Assembly: GCF_019931675.1 (NCBI RefSeq)
Contig: NZ_CP082922.1
Coordinates: 434,001-498,000, forward strand
Direction: 5' to 3'
DNA: 64,000 bases
From: Nocardioides rotundus
Lineage (GTDB): Bacteria > Actinomycetota > Actinomycetes > Propionibacteriales > Nocardioidaceae
A model generated the notes under the pieces. That model worked only from the letters and a program-made list of their open reading frames with translations, was not told the DNA's origin and made no database searches. Made by a program: the position numbers and the translations under genes. Positions within the stretch are counted from its first letter, which is position 1. Each line of letters starts with the position of its first letter. This document shows, one piece after another, positions 17,772-34,806 of this stretch.

Positions 17772-17868
17772 TACTCTTTGCGCCTCCCTCAGATGCCCTC
17801 TTGCCTGTCCGGTGGCATGACGGGTGGTGGTGAGGCGCCTCATCACGCGTTCCTTCGAAGGACACATC

Positions 17869-21369
<3,501 letters not shown>

Positions 21370-21373
21370 GTCG

Positions 21374-21401
21374 GGTGCGCGCCGCTGCGGCGGCGCGCAC
21401 C
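21374..21401 (+). terminator. Hairpin between rpoB and rpoC
   Basis: A perfect 12-bp stem starting GGTGCGCGCCGC, with a 4-base loop, lies 4 bases after the rpoB stop. It may cause partial termination or act as an RNA-processing or stability element, because rpoC is expected on the same transcript. Function is inferred. Confidence 0.55.
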
Positions 21402-21456
21402 TGCCCCCGCCCCCTAACTCAACTTCCTTAAGAACTACCGAAGGGTTGCAGCCATC

Positions 21457-25350
<3,894 letters not shown>

Positions 25351-25370
25351 CCTGGACCACCGTGGTCGCC

Positions 25371-25408
25371 CACGAGGCCCCGGTCCCGCTCGGGACCGGG
25401 GCCTCGTG
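25371..25408 (+). terminator. Strong terminator after rpoC
   Basis: Arms CACGAGGCCCCGGTCCCG (25371-25388) and its perfect complement (25391-25408) form an 18-bp inverted repeat with almost no loop, 20 bases after the rpoC stop. No T-run follows. Confidence 0.85.
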
Positions 25409-25425
25409 CCGTTCTGAGGGGCTGA

Positions 25426-25431
25426 GACAAT
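25426..25431 (+). promoter_or_regulatory. -10 box of a leaderless promoter
   Basis: GACAAT ends 7 bases before the GTG at 25439, and no Shine-Dalgarno sequence is seen, so transcription probably begins at the start codon. Confidence 0.5.
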
Positions 25432-25438
25432 CACCGGC

Positions 25439-26683
25439 GTGAACCGATCGACCGACGTGCTCGTCGTGGGGGCCGGGCCGGCGGGCTCGGCGGCCGCCGC
25501 CTGGTGTGCCCGCCACGGGCTGGACACCGTGCTCGCCGACGCCGCCGTGTTCCCTCGCGACAAGACGTGCGGGGACGGTCTCACCCCGCGCGCCGTCGGC
25601 GAGCTGCAGCGGCTCGGCCTGGCCGACTGGCTGCGGGCACACACCACCAGCCAGGGGCTGCGGGCGCACGGGTTCGGCCAGACGCTGCTGCTGCCGTGGC
25701 CGCGGGTGCCCGGCCTGCCCGACTGGGGCTCCGCGGTGGCGCGCACCGAGCTGGACGACCACCTGCGCTCGCTGGCCCTCAAGGAGGGCGCCGAGGGCGT
25801 CGAGGACGCCCGCGCGGTCGACGTACGCCTCGACGGCGACCGGGTCGCCGCGGTGGTCTTCGAGCGTCGTACGCCGGCGGGCCGGGACCGCTTCGAGATC
25901 GCCTGCCGGCGCCTGGTCGTCGCCGACGGGGTCCGCTCCCCGCTGGGCAAGCGGCTGGGCCGGGAGTGGCACCGCGACACCGTCTATGCGGTCGCGGGCC
26001 GCAGCTACGTCGACTCGGCGATGAGCGAGGACCCGTGGATCTCCTCCCACCTGGAGCTGCGCGACGCCGAGGGGGAGCTGCTGTCCGGCTATGGCTGGGT
26101 GTTCCCGCTGGGCGACGGGTCGGTGAACATCGGCGCGGGCACCCTGGCGACCACGAAGCGGCCCGCGGACGTGGCGATCAAACCGCTGATGCAGACCTAC
26201 GCCGACAGCGTCGCCGACGACTTCGGCCTGTCGGGGCCGCTGCGGATGCCGACGTCGGCCCTGCTCCCGATGGGAGGCGCGGTCTCCCACGTCGCCGGGC
26301 CGAACTGGGCGCTGGTGGGGGACGCGGCCGGGCTGGTGAACCCGCTCAACGGCGAGGGCATCGACTACGGCCTCGAGGCCGGTCGCCTGGTGGCCGAGGA
26401 GCTCGCCGCCGGCCGGGACCTGGGCGCCGTGTGGCCGGGGGTCCTGCGCGCGCACTACGGCGAGGCGTTCTCCATCGCCCGGCGCCTGGCCGGGATCGCG
26501 ACGGCGCCGAAGGTGGTGGCGACGCTCGGCCCGCCGGGCATGCGCTCGGACTGGCTGATGACGCTGGCGCTGCGCTGGATGGGCAACCTGGTCACCGACG
26601 AGGACCGGGACCGCGCGGCGCGGCTGTGGCGCTGGGCGGGTCGCAGGTCGATCGCCCTGGATGCCCGGCCGCCGTTCTCCTGA
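25439..26683 (+). CDS. Geranylgeranyl reductase-family FAD oxidoreductase
   Basis: A 414-residue flavoprotein with an N-terminal FAD-binding GxGxxG motif (VVGAGPAGSAAAAWCARHGL), the family motif DKTCGDGLTPRAVGEL, and the second FAD motif LVGDAAGLVNPLNGEGIDYGLEAG. Members reduce isoprenoid double bonds, for example in menaquinone side chains (MenJ) or archaeal-type lipids. In actinobacteria a role in menaquinone saturation is likely, but the substrate is not shown by the sequence. It stands alone between the rpoC terminator and the Nudix gene. Confidence 0.85.
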   Translation: MNRSTDVLVVGAGPAGSAAAAWCARHGLDTVLADAAVFPRDKTCGDGLTPRAVGELQRLGLADWLRAHTTSQGLRAHGFGQTLLLPWPRVPGLPDWGSAVARTELDDHLRSLALKEGAEGVEDARAVDVRLDGDRVAAVVFERRTPAGRDRFEIACRRLVVADGVRSPLGKRLGREWHRDTVYAVAGRSYVDSAMSEDPWISSHLELRDAEGELLSGYGWVFPLGDGSVNIGAGTLATTKRPADVAIKPLMQTYADSVADDFGLSGPLRMPTSALLPMGGAVSHVAGPNWALVGDAAGLVNPLNGEGIDYGLEAGRLVAEELAAGRDLGAVWPGVLRAHYGEAFSIARRLAGIATAPKVVATLGPPGMRSDWLMTLALRWMGNLVTDEDRDRAARLWRWAGRRSIALDARPPFS

Positions 26684-26687
26684 CGGT

Positions 26688-26693
26688 TAGGGT
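26688..26693 (+). promoter_or_regulatory. -10 box of a leaderless promoter
   Basis: TAGGGT ends 6 bases before the ATG at 26700. There is no ribosome-binding site. Confidence 0.6.
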
Positions 26694-26699
26694 GCGCTC

Positions 26700-27620
26700 A
26701 TGCCTCGGCACCGGTACCCGCGACGTCAGCGCGTGGCGGCGTATGCGGTGATCCTGCGCGGCGACCGGATCCTGCTGAGCCGGCTCGCGCCGTACATCTC
26801 CGCCACAGGGCAGTGGACGCTGCCCGGCGGCGGCCTGGATCACGGCGAGGACCCGCGGGCCGCGGTGGTGCGGGAGATCCGTGAGGAGACCGGGCTGGAT
26901 GCCCAGGTCGGCGAGACCGCGCACGTCTACTCCGCGCACATGCCCCGGGCCTGGCGCGACGGGCGGAGGGTGGACACGCATGCCCTGCGGATCGTCTACG
27001 ACGGCTGGGTGGCCTCCGACGCCCCCGACCCCAAGGTCGAGGAGGTCGACGGGTCCACCGTCGAGGCGGCGTGGCTGCCCGTGGCCGACGTGCTCTCGGG
27101 CGCGGTGCCGACGGTGCCGCTGGTCACCGAGGCGCTCGCCGACCACGCGCCGTTCCGGCTGCAGCGACCGGCCGCCTATGCGCTGATCGAGCGCGGCGAG
27201 TCGGTGCTGCTGACCCGGATCTCCCCCCGCGGCCACCACGCGGGGTCGTGGACGCTGCCGGGTGGCGGGATCGACCACGGCGAGTCGCCGGCTCTGGCTC
27301 TGGCCCGCGAGGTCGAGGAGGAGTGCGGTGTCGCCTGCGAGGTGGGCGAGGTGCTCCTGGTGCACGACGTGCACTTCTCCGGCACCGCTCCCTCGGGACG
27401 GTTCGAGGACTTCCACGGGCTGCACCTGGTCTTCCGCGGCAGCGTGGCGGCGGACGCCGAGCCGCACGTCGTCGAGCTGGACGGCACCACCGACGCGGTC
27501 GCGTGGGTGGACCGGGCGGCGGTGATGTCGGGCGAGGTCCCCGTCCTGGACGTGGTGCGGGAGGCCCTGGCCGCGCCGCGGATGCCGAGTGAAGGCGGTT
27601 CGGGCGGAGATACTGCCTGA
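26700..27620 (+). CDS. Protein with two tandem Nudix hydrolase domains
   Basis: The 306-residue product holds two complete Nudix domains. The first Nudix box, GGGLDHGEDPRAAVVREIREETGL, is near residues 42-65 and the second, GGGIDHGESPALALAREVEEECGV, near 195-218. Both keep the REXXEE glutamates that bind Mg. The halves resemble each other and probably arose by internal duplication. Nudix enzymes hydrolyse nucleoside diphosphates linked to another group; the substrate cannot be read from the sequence. Leaderless start predicted. Confidence 0.88.
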   Translation: MPRHRYPRRQRVAAYAVILRGDRILLSRLAPYISATGQWTLPGGGLDHGEDPRAAVVREIREETGLDAQVGETAHVYSAHMPRAWRDGRRVDTHALRIVYDGWVASDAPDPKVEEVDGSTVEAAWLPVADVLSGAVPTVPLVTEALADHAPFRLQRPAAYALIERGESVLLTRISPRGHHAGSWTLPGGGIDHGESPALALAREVEEECGVACEVGEVLLVHDVHFSGTAPSGRFEDFHGLHLVFRGSVAADAEPHVVELDGTTDAVAWVDRAAVMSGEVPVLDVVREALAAPRMPSEGGSGGDTA

Positions 27621-27690
27621 CGTGTGGACCCACAGGGGTCGGTGCGAGGAACCGCTGTAGGTCGACACGTCAGGAACAAGCGCAGGGGGG

Positions 27691-27966
27691 ATGGGCCCGA
27701 GCGCCGCTGGCGGCGCACGGGGATCCTCCCTACGCTGGGCCGAGCAGCTCGCAGCGGCGTCGGCATGGTGGCGGCTGTCGATCGGCGGGTGGGCCGGTGT
27801 CTCCTGCCGGTTCCAGCTGGACACCCCTGGGAGCTGGTTCGACGACTTCCGCGGGAGGCGCGTGGACGGGCCCTCCGGCGGGCCGTGGTACGCGTGGTCG
27901 TGGGCGTGGAGCGACCCGGCCACGGCCCCGCTGAGTGAGGACCCGCCGACTAGAATCGAGGGGTGA
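27691..27966 (+). CDS. Hypothetical Trp-rich small protein (doubtful)
   Basis: A 91-residue open frame fills most of the 342-base gap between the Nudix gene and the small membrane peptide. It is rich in Trp, Gly and Ser (for example GGPWYAWSWAWSDP) and shows no domain I recognise. GGGGGG stands only one base before the ATG, too close for normal initiation, and its 3' end overlaps the predicted promoter and start of the next gene. It could be an accidental frame in GC-rich DNA. Nothing else is visible in 27621-27962. Confidence 0.3.
   Translation: MGPSAAGGARGSSLRWAEQLAAASAWWRLSIGGWAGVSCRFQLDTPGSWFDDFRGRRVDGPSGGPWYAWSWAWSDPATAPLSEDPPTRIEG
27951..27956 (+). promoter_or_regulatory. -10 box of a leaderless promoter
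   Basis: TAGAAT ends 6 bases before the GTG at 27963. Confidence 0.55.
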
Positions 27967-28049
27967 ACCCGCGCCACCGTCGCCTCGTGATCCCGCTCGC
28001 CCTGGCGGGGTTGCTGCTGATCGTGGTCGCGGCGGCGGTGGTCCGCTGA
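27963..28049 (+). CDS. 28-residue predicted membrane peptide
   Basis: GTG at 27963 opens a 28-codon frame: a short basic start (MNPRHRRL) followed by a single hydrophobic helix (VIPLALAGLLLIVVAAAVV) and a final Arg. It has a leaderless-type promoter box, and its TGA overlaps the ATG of the methyltransferase gene (TGATG), so translation of the two is probably coupled. It is either a genuine single-span membrane peptide or a leader ORF. No function is known to me. Confidence 0.6.
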   Translation: MNPRHRRLVIPLALAGLLLIVVAAAVVR

Positions 28050-29245
28050 TGCCGGAGCCGCTCGACCCGGCGCTCGCCGGGATCAGGGACGACCTGCTGG
28101 ACGAGCACGGCCTGATCAGGGCCGTGGGCTCGGGCAGGCGACGCGGCGACCGGTCGCGCTGGCGGCGGGTGGAGCTGAGGTACGTCGACCTCAAGGGCGG
28201 CCGGCGACTGCAGGTGACGACGTACGACGACACCCAGGCGCGCACCGCCAACCAGCCGCTGGGCGAGGCGGCCGAGACCGCCGTCGCGGAGCTGCTGGCC
28301 GAGCCGTTCGGCAACTGGCACGTGGAGACGGCCACCGCGACGACCCAGCTGCGGGTGACCAAGAGGGGCGAGGCGGTGGTGCACCGGGCCGAGCGCGCCG
28401 CCGAGACCCCGGCGGACCGCAGCCACGACCGCGACAAGCGGCGGCTGCTCCCCGAGGACGACCCGGTCTTCGCCGCGCTCGGCCTGTCCTCCGACGGTCG
28501 GATCAAGCCGAGCCGGCGGGCGAAGTACCGCCAGGTCGAGGAGTTCCTCCGGATCCTCGACGGATGCGTGACCGACGCGCTCGAGCAGGGGCACCTGCGC
28601 CGTCCCACGCCCGAGGAGCCGCTGCGGGTGGTCGACCTCGGCTGCGGGAACGCCTACCTCACCTTCGCCGCACAGCGCTTCCTCACCGAGGTCCGCGGGC
28701 TGCCGGTGGTCGTGACCGGCGCCGACGTCAAGGAGCAGTCGCGCGAGCACAACGCGGCCGTCGCCGCCCGGCTGGGCGTTGATGCGAAGTTCGTCGTCGG
28801 CACCATCGGCGAGGTGGAGCTCGACCCGGCGCCGGAGGTGGTGCTCGCGCTGCACGCCTGCGACACCGCCACCGACGACGCGCTGGCCCGGGCGGTGGGC
28901 TGGCAGGCGCCGGTCACCCTGGCCGCGCCCTGCTGCCACCACGACATCGCCGCGCAGCTGCGCCGCGGCCCCGTCCCCGAGCCCTACGCGATGCTCACCC
29001 GGCACGGGATCCTCCGGGAACGCCTGGCCGACACCCTCACCGACGGCGTTCGGGCGGGGCTGCTGCGCCGGGAGGGCTACCGCGTCGACGTGGTCGAGTT
29101 CGTCGGCAGTGAGCACACCCCCCGCAACACCCTGCTCCGAGCGGTCCGCACCGGTGCCGGGTCGGCGGACGCGGAGAGGCAGTACGACGACCTCGTCCGG
29201 ACCTGGGGCCTCCGGCCGCGGCTCGCCGAGCTTCTGGAGGCCTGA
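28049..29245 (+). CDS. Class I SAM-dependent methyltransferase, CCHH-motif type
   Basis: The 398-residue product has a SAM-binding motif VVDLGCGNAYLTFAA in its C-terminal half, followed by VTGADVKEQSREHN and the sequence LALHACDTATDDALA...LAAPCCHHDIAAQL. The CCHH stretch is typical of a conserved methyltransferase family related to eukaryotic GSTCD and TRM13-type enzymes, which suggests an RNA substrate, but that is inference. The N-terminal 180 residues are family-specific. ATG at 28049 overlaps the preceding stop; an in-frame upstream start is rejected. Confidence 0.78.
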   Translation: MPEPLDPALAGIRDDLLDEHGLIRAVGSGRRRGDRSRWRRVELRYVDLKGGRRLQVTTYDDTQARTANQPLGEAAETAVAELLAEPFGNWHVETATATTQLRVTKRGEAVVHRAERAAETPADRSHDRDKRRLLPEDDPVFAALGLSSDGRIKPSRRAKYRQVEEFLRILDGCVTDALEQGHLRRPTPEEPLRVVDLGCGNAYLTFAAQRFLTEVRGLPVVVTGADVKEQSREHNAAVAARLGVDAKFVVGTIGEVELDPAPEVVLALHACDTATDDALARAVGWQAPVTLAAPCCHHDIAAQLRRGPVPEPYAMLTRHGILRERLADTLTDGVRAGLLRREGYRVDVVEFVGSEHTPRNTLLRAVRTGAGSADAERQYDDLVRTWGLRPRLAELLEA

Positions 29246-30237
29246 TGCGGGGCTCGCCGCTCCTGGGTGTCCTGGCCATCGGCGCACCCTTCGTCGTGGG
29301 CGCCTTCGTGGTCAGCAACCCGCTCCGCCCGGACCTGGAGGTCTTCACCTTCACCGACCCCGAGATCGTGGAGTCCAGCGGGCTGGTGGCCCGGGACGGT
29401 CTCGCCTACACGGTCAACGACTCCGGCGACACCGGGCGGGTCTTCACCGTCGACCCCGAGACCGGGGACACGGTCGGCACGACCGCCTTCGACCCCGACG
29501 CCGAGGACGTGGAGGCGCTGGCGCCCGCCGGGCCGGGAGAGGTCTGGGTCGGCGACATCGGCGACAACCGGCGGCAGCGGTCCGAGATCACTGTCACCCG
29601 GGTGCCGGTGGGGCAGGGCGAGCGCACCGACGCCGGTACGGCGGTGCGCCTGATCTACCCCGGCGGCGCGCGGGACGCCGAGGCGCTGCTCGTGCATCCG
29701 CAGACCGGACGGCTGTTCGTGGTCAGCAAGGGCGCGCTGGGCGGTCAGGTCTACGCCGCGCCGCGGGAGCTGGACGAGAGCGCACCGAACCGGCTCGCCC
29801 CGCGGGGGCCGGTCCTGGGGATGGTCACCGACGGGTCGTTCTTCCCCGACGGCCGGCACCTGATGCTGCGCAGCTACGGCCGCGCGGTGGTCTACCACTG
29901 GCCCTCGCTGGAGCCCGAGGCCGACCTGGAGCTACCCCGGCAGCGGCAGGGCGAGGGGCTGGCCGTCACCGAGGACGGCGAGGTCCTGCTGAGCAGCGAG
30001 GGGCGCGAGGCACCCGTGCTCCGGCTGCCTCTGCCCGACGACGTCCAAGCTGCCCTGGAGGACGAGCCGCAGCAGTCCGCGCAACCGGAGCGCACCTCGG
30101 CGCGGGACGTGACGGCCGAGGCGCGCGACCAGGAGCTGCGGCCCTACCTCATCGGCGGCGGCATCCTCCTGGGCGTGGTGGCGGTGGCCGCGGCGGTGCG
30201 ACACTGGCGGCATGGAGCTCACCGTCGTTCGAGGTGA
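29245..30237 (+). CDS. Envelope beta-propeller-like protein, unknown function
   Basis: The 330-residue product has an N-terminal hydrophobic segment (LLGVLAIGAPFVVGAFVV) and a C-terminal membrane helix near 300-320 followed by basic residues. The middle is repeat-like (GLVARDGLAYTVNDSGDTGRVFTVD, VWVGDIGDNRRQRSEITVTRVP), resembling a six- or seven-bladed propeller exposed outside the cell. The start overlaps the methyltransferase stop by one base, so the genes are co-transcribed. Function unknown. Confidence 0.7.
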   Translation: MRGSPLLGVLAIGAPFVVGAFVVSNPLRPDLEVFTFTDPEIVESSGLVARDGLAYTVNDSGDTGRVFTVDPETGDTVGTTAFDPDAEDVEALAPAGPGEVWVGDIGDNRRQRSEITVTRVPVGQGERTDAGTAVRLIYPGGARDAEALLVHPQTGRLFVVSKGALGGQVYAAPRELDESAPNRLAPRGPVLGMVTDGSFFPDGRHLMLRSYGRAVVYHWPSLEPEADLELPRQRQGEGLAVTEDGEVLLSSEGREAPVLRLPLPDDVQAALEDEPQQSAQPERTSARDVTAEARDQELRPYLIGGGILLGVVAVAAAVRHWRHGAHRRSR

Positions 30238-30709
30238 CATCACCGAGCAGCAGGTCGACGCCGTGGTCAACGCGGCCAACCGCGCCATGCGTGGCGGCGC
30301 GGGGGTCGACGGCGCCATCCACCGGGCCGGCGGCCCCGCCGTACTGCAGGACGCGATCCGGCGCTTCCCCGACGGCCTGGCGACCGGCGACGCCGGGTGG
30401 ACCACCGCGGGCGACCTGCCCGCGCAGTGGGTGATCCACGTCGTCGGGCCCAACCACAACCGCGGTGAGACCGACCGGTCGCTGCTGGAGTCGTGCTACC
30501 GCCGCGCGCTCGAGGTCGCCGACGAGCTGGGCGCGCGCACGGTGGCGTTCCCGCTGATCAGCGCGGGAGCCTACGGCTGGCCGTTCGAGGACGCGGTCGC
30601 CTGCGCCGTCGACACCCTGCGGGCCACGCCGACCGAGGTCGACGAGGCCCGCCTGGTGGCGTTCGATCAGCGGGCGTACGACGCGCTGCGCGCCTACGCC
30701 GGGCTCTGA
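30212..30709 (+). CDS. Macro-domain protein (ADP-ribose hydrolase)
   Basis: A single macro domain of 165 residues: VVRGDITEQQVDAVVNAAN, GGAGVDGAIHRAGGP and FPLISAGAYGWP are the ADP-ribose-binding loops. The NAAN Asn and the GGVD-type Asp, needed for hydrolysis of O-acetyl-ADP-ribose or mono-ADP-ribosyl-protein, are present, as in the MacroD group. It overlaps the previous gene by 26 bases but has its own GACACT box 6 bases before the ATG. Its stop codon abuts the serC stop on the other strand. Confidence 0.9.
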   Translation: MELTVVRGDITEQQVDAVVNAANRAMRGGAGVDGAIHRAGGPAVLQDAIRRFPDGLATGDAGWTTAGDLPAQWVIHVVGPNHNRGETDRSLLESCYRRALEVADELGARTVAFPLISAGAYGWPFEDAVACAVDTLRATPTEVDEARLVAFDQRAYDALRAYAGL

Positions 30710-32309
<1,600 letters not shown>

Positions 32310-32328
<19 letters not shown>

Positions 32329-32891
32329 CGCTCGTCGGTGATCTCCCCGCCCCAGTAGTCGGCCTCGGGCAGGTGCATCACGCGGGGCTCGCGACCCGCG
32401 GTGCGCAGGAGCTCGACGGTCTGCTCGGCGGTGAGCCCGCCGCCGGTGTGCCAGGCGCCCTCCACCAGGACCAGGCGCCCGTCGGGCCCCAGCAGGTCCA
32501 CCCAGTGCTCCAGGGCGACCGCCGGCTCCGGCAGCGCCCAGAGCACGTGACGGCACAGCACCACGTCGTAGGACGCCGGCGGCAGCGGGGGCTCGGACGC
32601 GTCGGCCACCACGAAGCCCACCCCGGCGCGGCCGGCGGCCTTCTCCCGGGCCAGTCGCACCATCGCGGGGGAGAGGTCGACGCCGTCGACGGCGTACCCC
32701 TCCTCGGCGAGCAGCAGGGACAGCGTGCCGGTGCCGCAGCCGAGGTCCGCGACCCGTGCCGGGGCCGGCGGGAGCGCGCTCAGCAGCAGCTCCCGCCAGG
32801 CGCCGCGGACGGCCGGGTCGCGCAGGCCGTGGTCCGGCTCCTCGTCGAAGGTCGCCGCGGCCCGGTCCCACTCGTGCGCGGGGTCGCTCAC
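32310..32891 (-). CDS. Class I SAM-dependent methyltransferase
   Basis: A 193-residue methyltransferase with motif I VADLGCGTGTLSLLLAEEGY, DGVDLSPAMVRLAREKA and DVVLCRHVLWALPEP, typical of the Methyltransf_11/25 group that methylates small molecules. GTG at 32891 (VSDPAHEWDRAA) is the likely start and overlaps the citrate synthase stop by 4 bases. Very long frames extending upstream on this strand are shadows of citrate synthase. The substrate is unknown. Confidence 0.8.
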
Positions 32892-34027
32892 TCGTCGGCG
32901 CCGCCGGCGAGGTCGGTGCCGGTGTTGTCCGCCCAGGCGGTGTTCCAGCCCTCGACGGAGTCCGCGGGCCGCGACTCGGGCCCGGTGTAGACCGCGGAGG
33001 GGCGGATCAGCCGGCCGGTGCGCTTCTGCTCCAGGATGTGCGCGGACCAGCCGCCGGTGCGGGCGCAGGTGAACATCGACGTGAACATGTTCGAGGGCAC
33101 CTCGGCGAAGTCCAGGACGATGGCCGCCCAGAACTCCACGTTCGTCTCCAGCACCCGGTCCGGGCGCCGCTCGCGCAGCTCGGCCAGCGCGGCCTGCTCC
33201 AGCTTCTCCGCGACCTCGTAGCGGGGCGCGTTCAGCTCCTTGGCGGTACGGCGCAGCACGCGGGCGCGCGGGTCCTCCGCGCGGTAGACGCGGTGCCCGA
33301 AGCCCATCAGCCGCTCGCCCTTGTCCAGCAGCTCCTTGACGTAGCCCTCGGCCTCGCCGCGCTTCTCGACCTCCTCGATCATGCCGAGGACGCGGGAGGG
33401 GGCGCCGCCGTGCAGCGGGCCGCTCATCGCGCCGATCGCGCCGGAGAACGCGGCCGCCACGTCGGCGCCGGTGGAGGTGATCACCCGGGCGGTGAAGGTC
33501 GAGGCGTTCATGCCGTGCTCGGCCGCGGAGCTCCAGTAGGCGTCGATCGCCTTCACGTGCTTCGGGTCGGCCTCGCCCTTCCAGCGGATGAGGAACTTCT
33601 CCGCCAGCGTCGAGCCCTCGTCGACCTCGGTCTGCGGGATGATCGGCAGCCCGATGCCGCGTGCGGACTGGGCGGCGTAGGACAGCACCATCACCGCGAT
33701 CCGGGACAGGTCGAGCCGCGCCTGCTCGTCGGAGATGTCGTAGGTCTGGCCCATCCCCAGCATCGGCGCGAGCATCGCCACGCCCGCCTGCACGTCCGCG
33801 CGTACGTCGCCGGTGTGGATCGGCAGGTTGTAGGGCTCGGCGGGCGGCAGCCCGGGCTCGTACTTCCCGTCGATCAGCAGGCCCCACACCTTCTCGAAGG
33901 GCACCCGCCCGACGATCTCCTCGATGTCGACACCGCGGTAGCGCAGTGCCGACCCCTCCTTGTCGGGCTCGGCGATCTCGGTCTCGAAGGCGACGACGCC
34001 CTCCAGTCCGTGGTGGACCTCGGTCAC
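32888..34027 (-). CDS. citA: Citrate synthase 2
   Basis: The 379-residue enzyme condenses acetyl-CoA or propionyl-CoA with oxaloacetate. Catalytic residues are visible: His in GPLHGGAPSRV, His in MGFGHRVYRAEDPRA and Asp in VLDFAEVP. GTG at 34027 (TEVHHGLEGVVAFETEI) is preferred over the ATG at 34066 because GGGAG lies upstream and it matches the N-terminus of mycobacterial CitA. It is divergent from pdxH and precedes the methyltransferase gene on the same strand. Confidence 0.93.
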   Translation of the reverse strand: MTEVHHGLEGVVAFETEIAEPDKEGSALRYRGVDIEEIVGRVPFEKVWGLLIDGKYEPGLPPAEPYNLPIHTGDVRADVQAGVAMLAPMLGMGQTYDISDEQARLDLSRIAVMVLSYAAQSARGIGLPIIPQTEVDEGSTLAEKFLIRWKGEADPKHVKAIDAYWSSAAEHGMNASTFTARVITSTGADVAAAFSGAIGAMSGPLHGGAPSRVLGMIEEVEKRGEAEGYVKELLDKGERLMGFGHRVYRAEDPRARVLRRTAKELNAPRYEVAEKLEQAALAELRERRPDRVLETNVEFWAAIVLDFAEVPSNMFTSMFTCARTGGWSAHILEQKRTGRLIRPSAVYTGPESRPADSVEGWNTAWADNTGTDLAGGADE

Positions 34028-34112
34028 GGTGGGACTCCCTTGTCTCAGCCAGTGGTACCCGGGCATTCTGCACCCGTTCGGATGCCGGCGGACACGGGCC
34101 CCTCGTCCGTCC

Positions 34113-34118
34113 TACGCT
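34113..34118 (+). promoter_or_regulatory. -10 box of a leaderless promoter
   Basis: TACGCT ends 6 bases before the ATG at 34125. Confidence 0.6.
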
Positions 34119-34124
34119 GCGGAC

Positions 34125-34787
34125 ATGCCCGAGCCCGCCCCCCACCCCGACATCGCGGCGCTGCGTGAGGACTACGCGCGCGGCGGCCTCGCCGAGACCG
34201 ATCTGGCCTCCGACCCGATCGAGATGTTCGAGCGCTGGCTCGCCGAGGCCATCGACGCCGGCCTGCACGAGCCCAACGCCATGGTCGTCTCGACCGTCTC
34301 CGCCGACGGGCTCCCCTCCGCGCGGATGGTGCTGCTCAAGGGCGTGCGACCCGAGGGCTTCGTGTTCTTCACCAACCTGGAGTCGCGCAAGGGCCGCGAG
34401 CTGACCGGGGAGTCCGCCTGCGCCCTGCTCTTCCCGTGGCATCCCCTGGAGCGGCAGGTCCGGGTCGAGGGCCGGGCCGCCCTGCTCCCGCGGTCGGAGG
34501 TGGACGACTACTTCGCCTCCCGACCGCGCGGCTCCCGCGTCGGTGCGTGGGCATCGCCGCAGTCCCGGGTCGTCGAGGGGCGCGACGAGCTCGATCGGAG
34601 GTACGCCGACGCGCTGGCCCGCTTCGGCGACGACGGCCCCGTCCCGACGCCGGACCACTGGGGCGGCTACCTCGTCGCGCCGGAGTCGATCGAGTTCTGG
34701 CAGGGCAGGCCGGGGCGCATGCACGACCGGCTGGTCTACCGTCGGACCCACACGGGCGGGTGGCGCACCGAGCGGCTCGCTCCGTGA
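34125..34787 (+). CDS. pdxH: Pyridoxamine 5'-phosphate oxidase
   Basis: A 220-residue FMN enzyme that makes pyridoxal 5'-phosphate, the cofactor of SerC encoded nearby. The FMN- and substrate-binding stretches SARMVLLKGVRPEGFVFFTN, SRKGRELTG and RVGAWASPQSRVVEGRDEL are present, as is the C-terminal WRTERLAP. The start at 34125 (MPEPAPHPDIAALREDY) is fixed by the leaderless -10 box; an earlier in-frame ATG lies within the divergent citA gene. Confidence 0.94.
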   Translation: MPEPAPHPDIAALREDYARGGLAETDLASDPIEMFERWLAEAIDAGLHEPNAMVVSTVSADGLPSARMVLLKGVRPEGFVFFTNLESRKGRELTGESACALLFPWHPLERQVRVEGRAALLPRSEVDDYFASRPRGSRVGAWASPQSRVVEGRDELDRRYADALARFGDDGPVPTPDHWGGYLVAPESIEFWQGRPGRMHDRLVYRRTHTGGWRTERLAP

Positions 34788-34806
34788 CCGCCCTCGAGGA
34801 GACCAC

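Noticed and set aside
21374..21401. The hairpin between rpoB and rpoC as a full terminator
   Set aside because: rpoC must be expressed and no promoter follows the hairpin in the 55 bases before its start, so complete termination is unlikely; partial attenuation or RNA processing is kept as the option.
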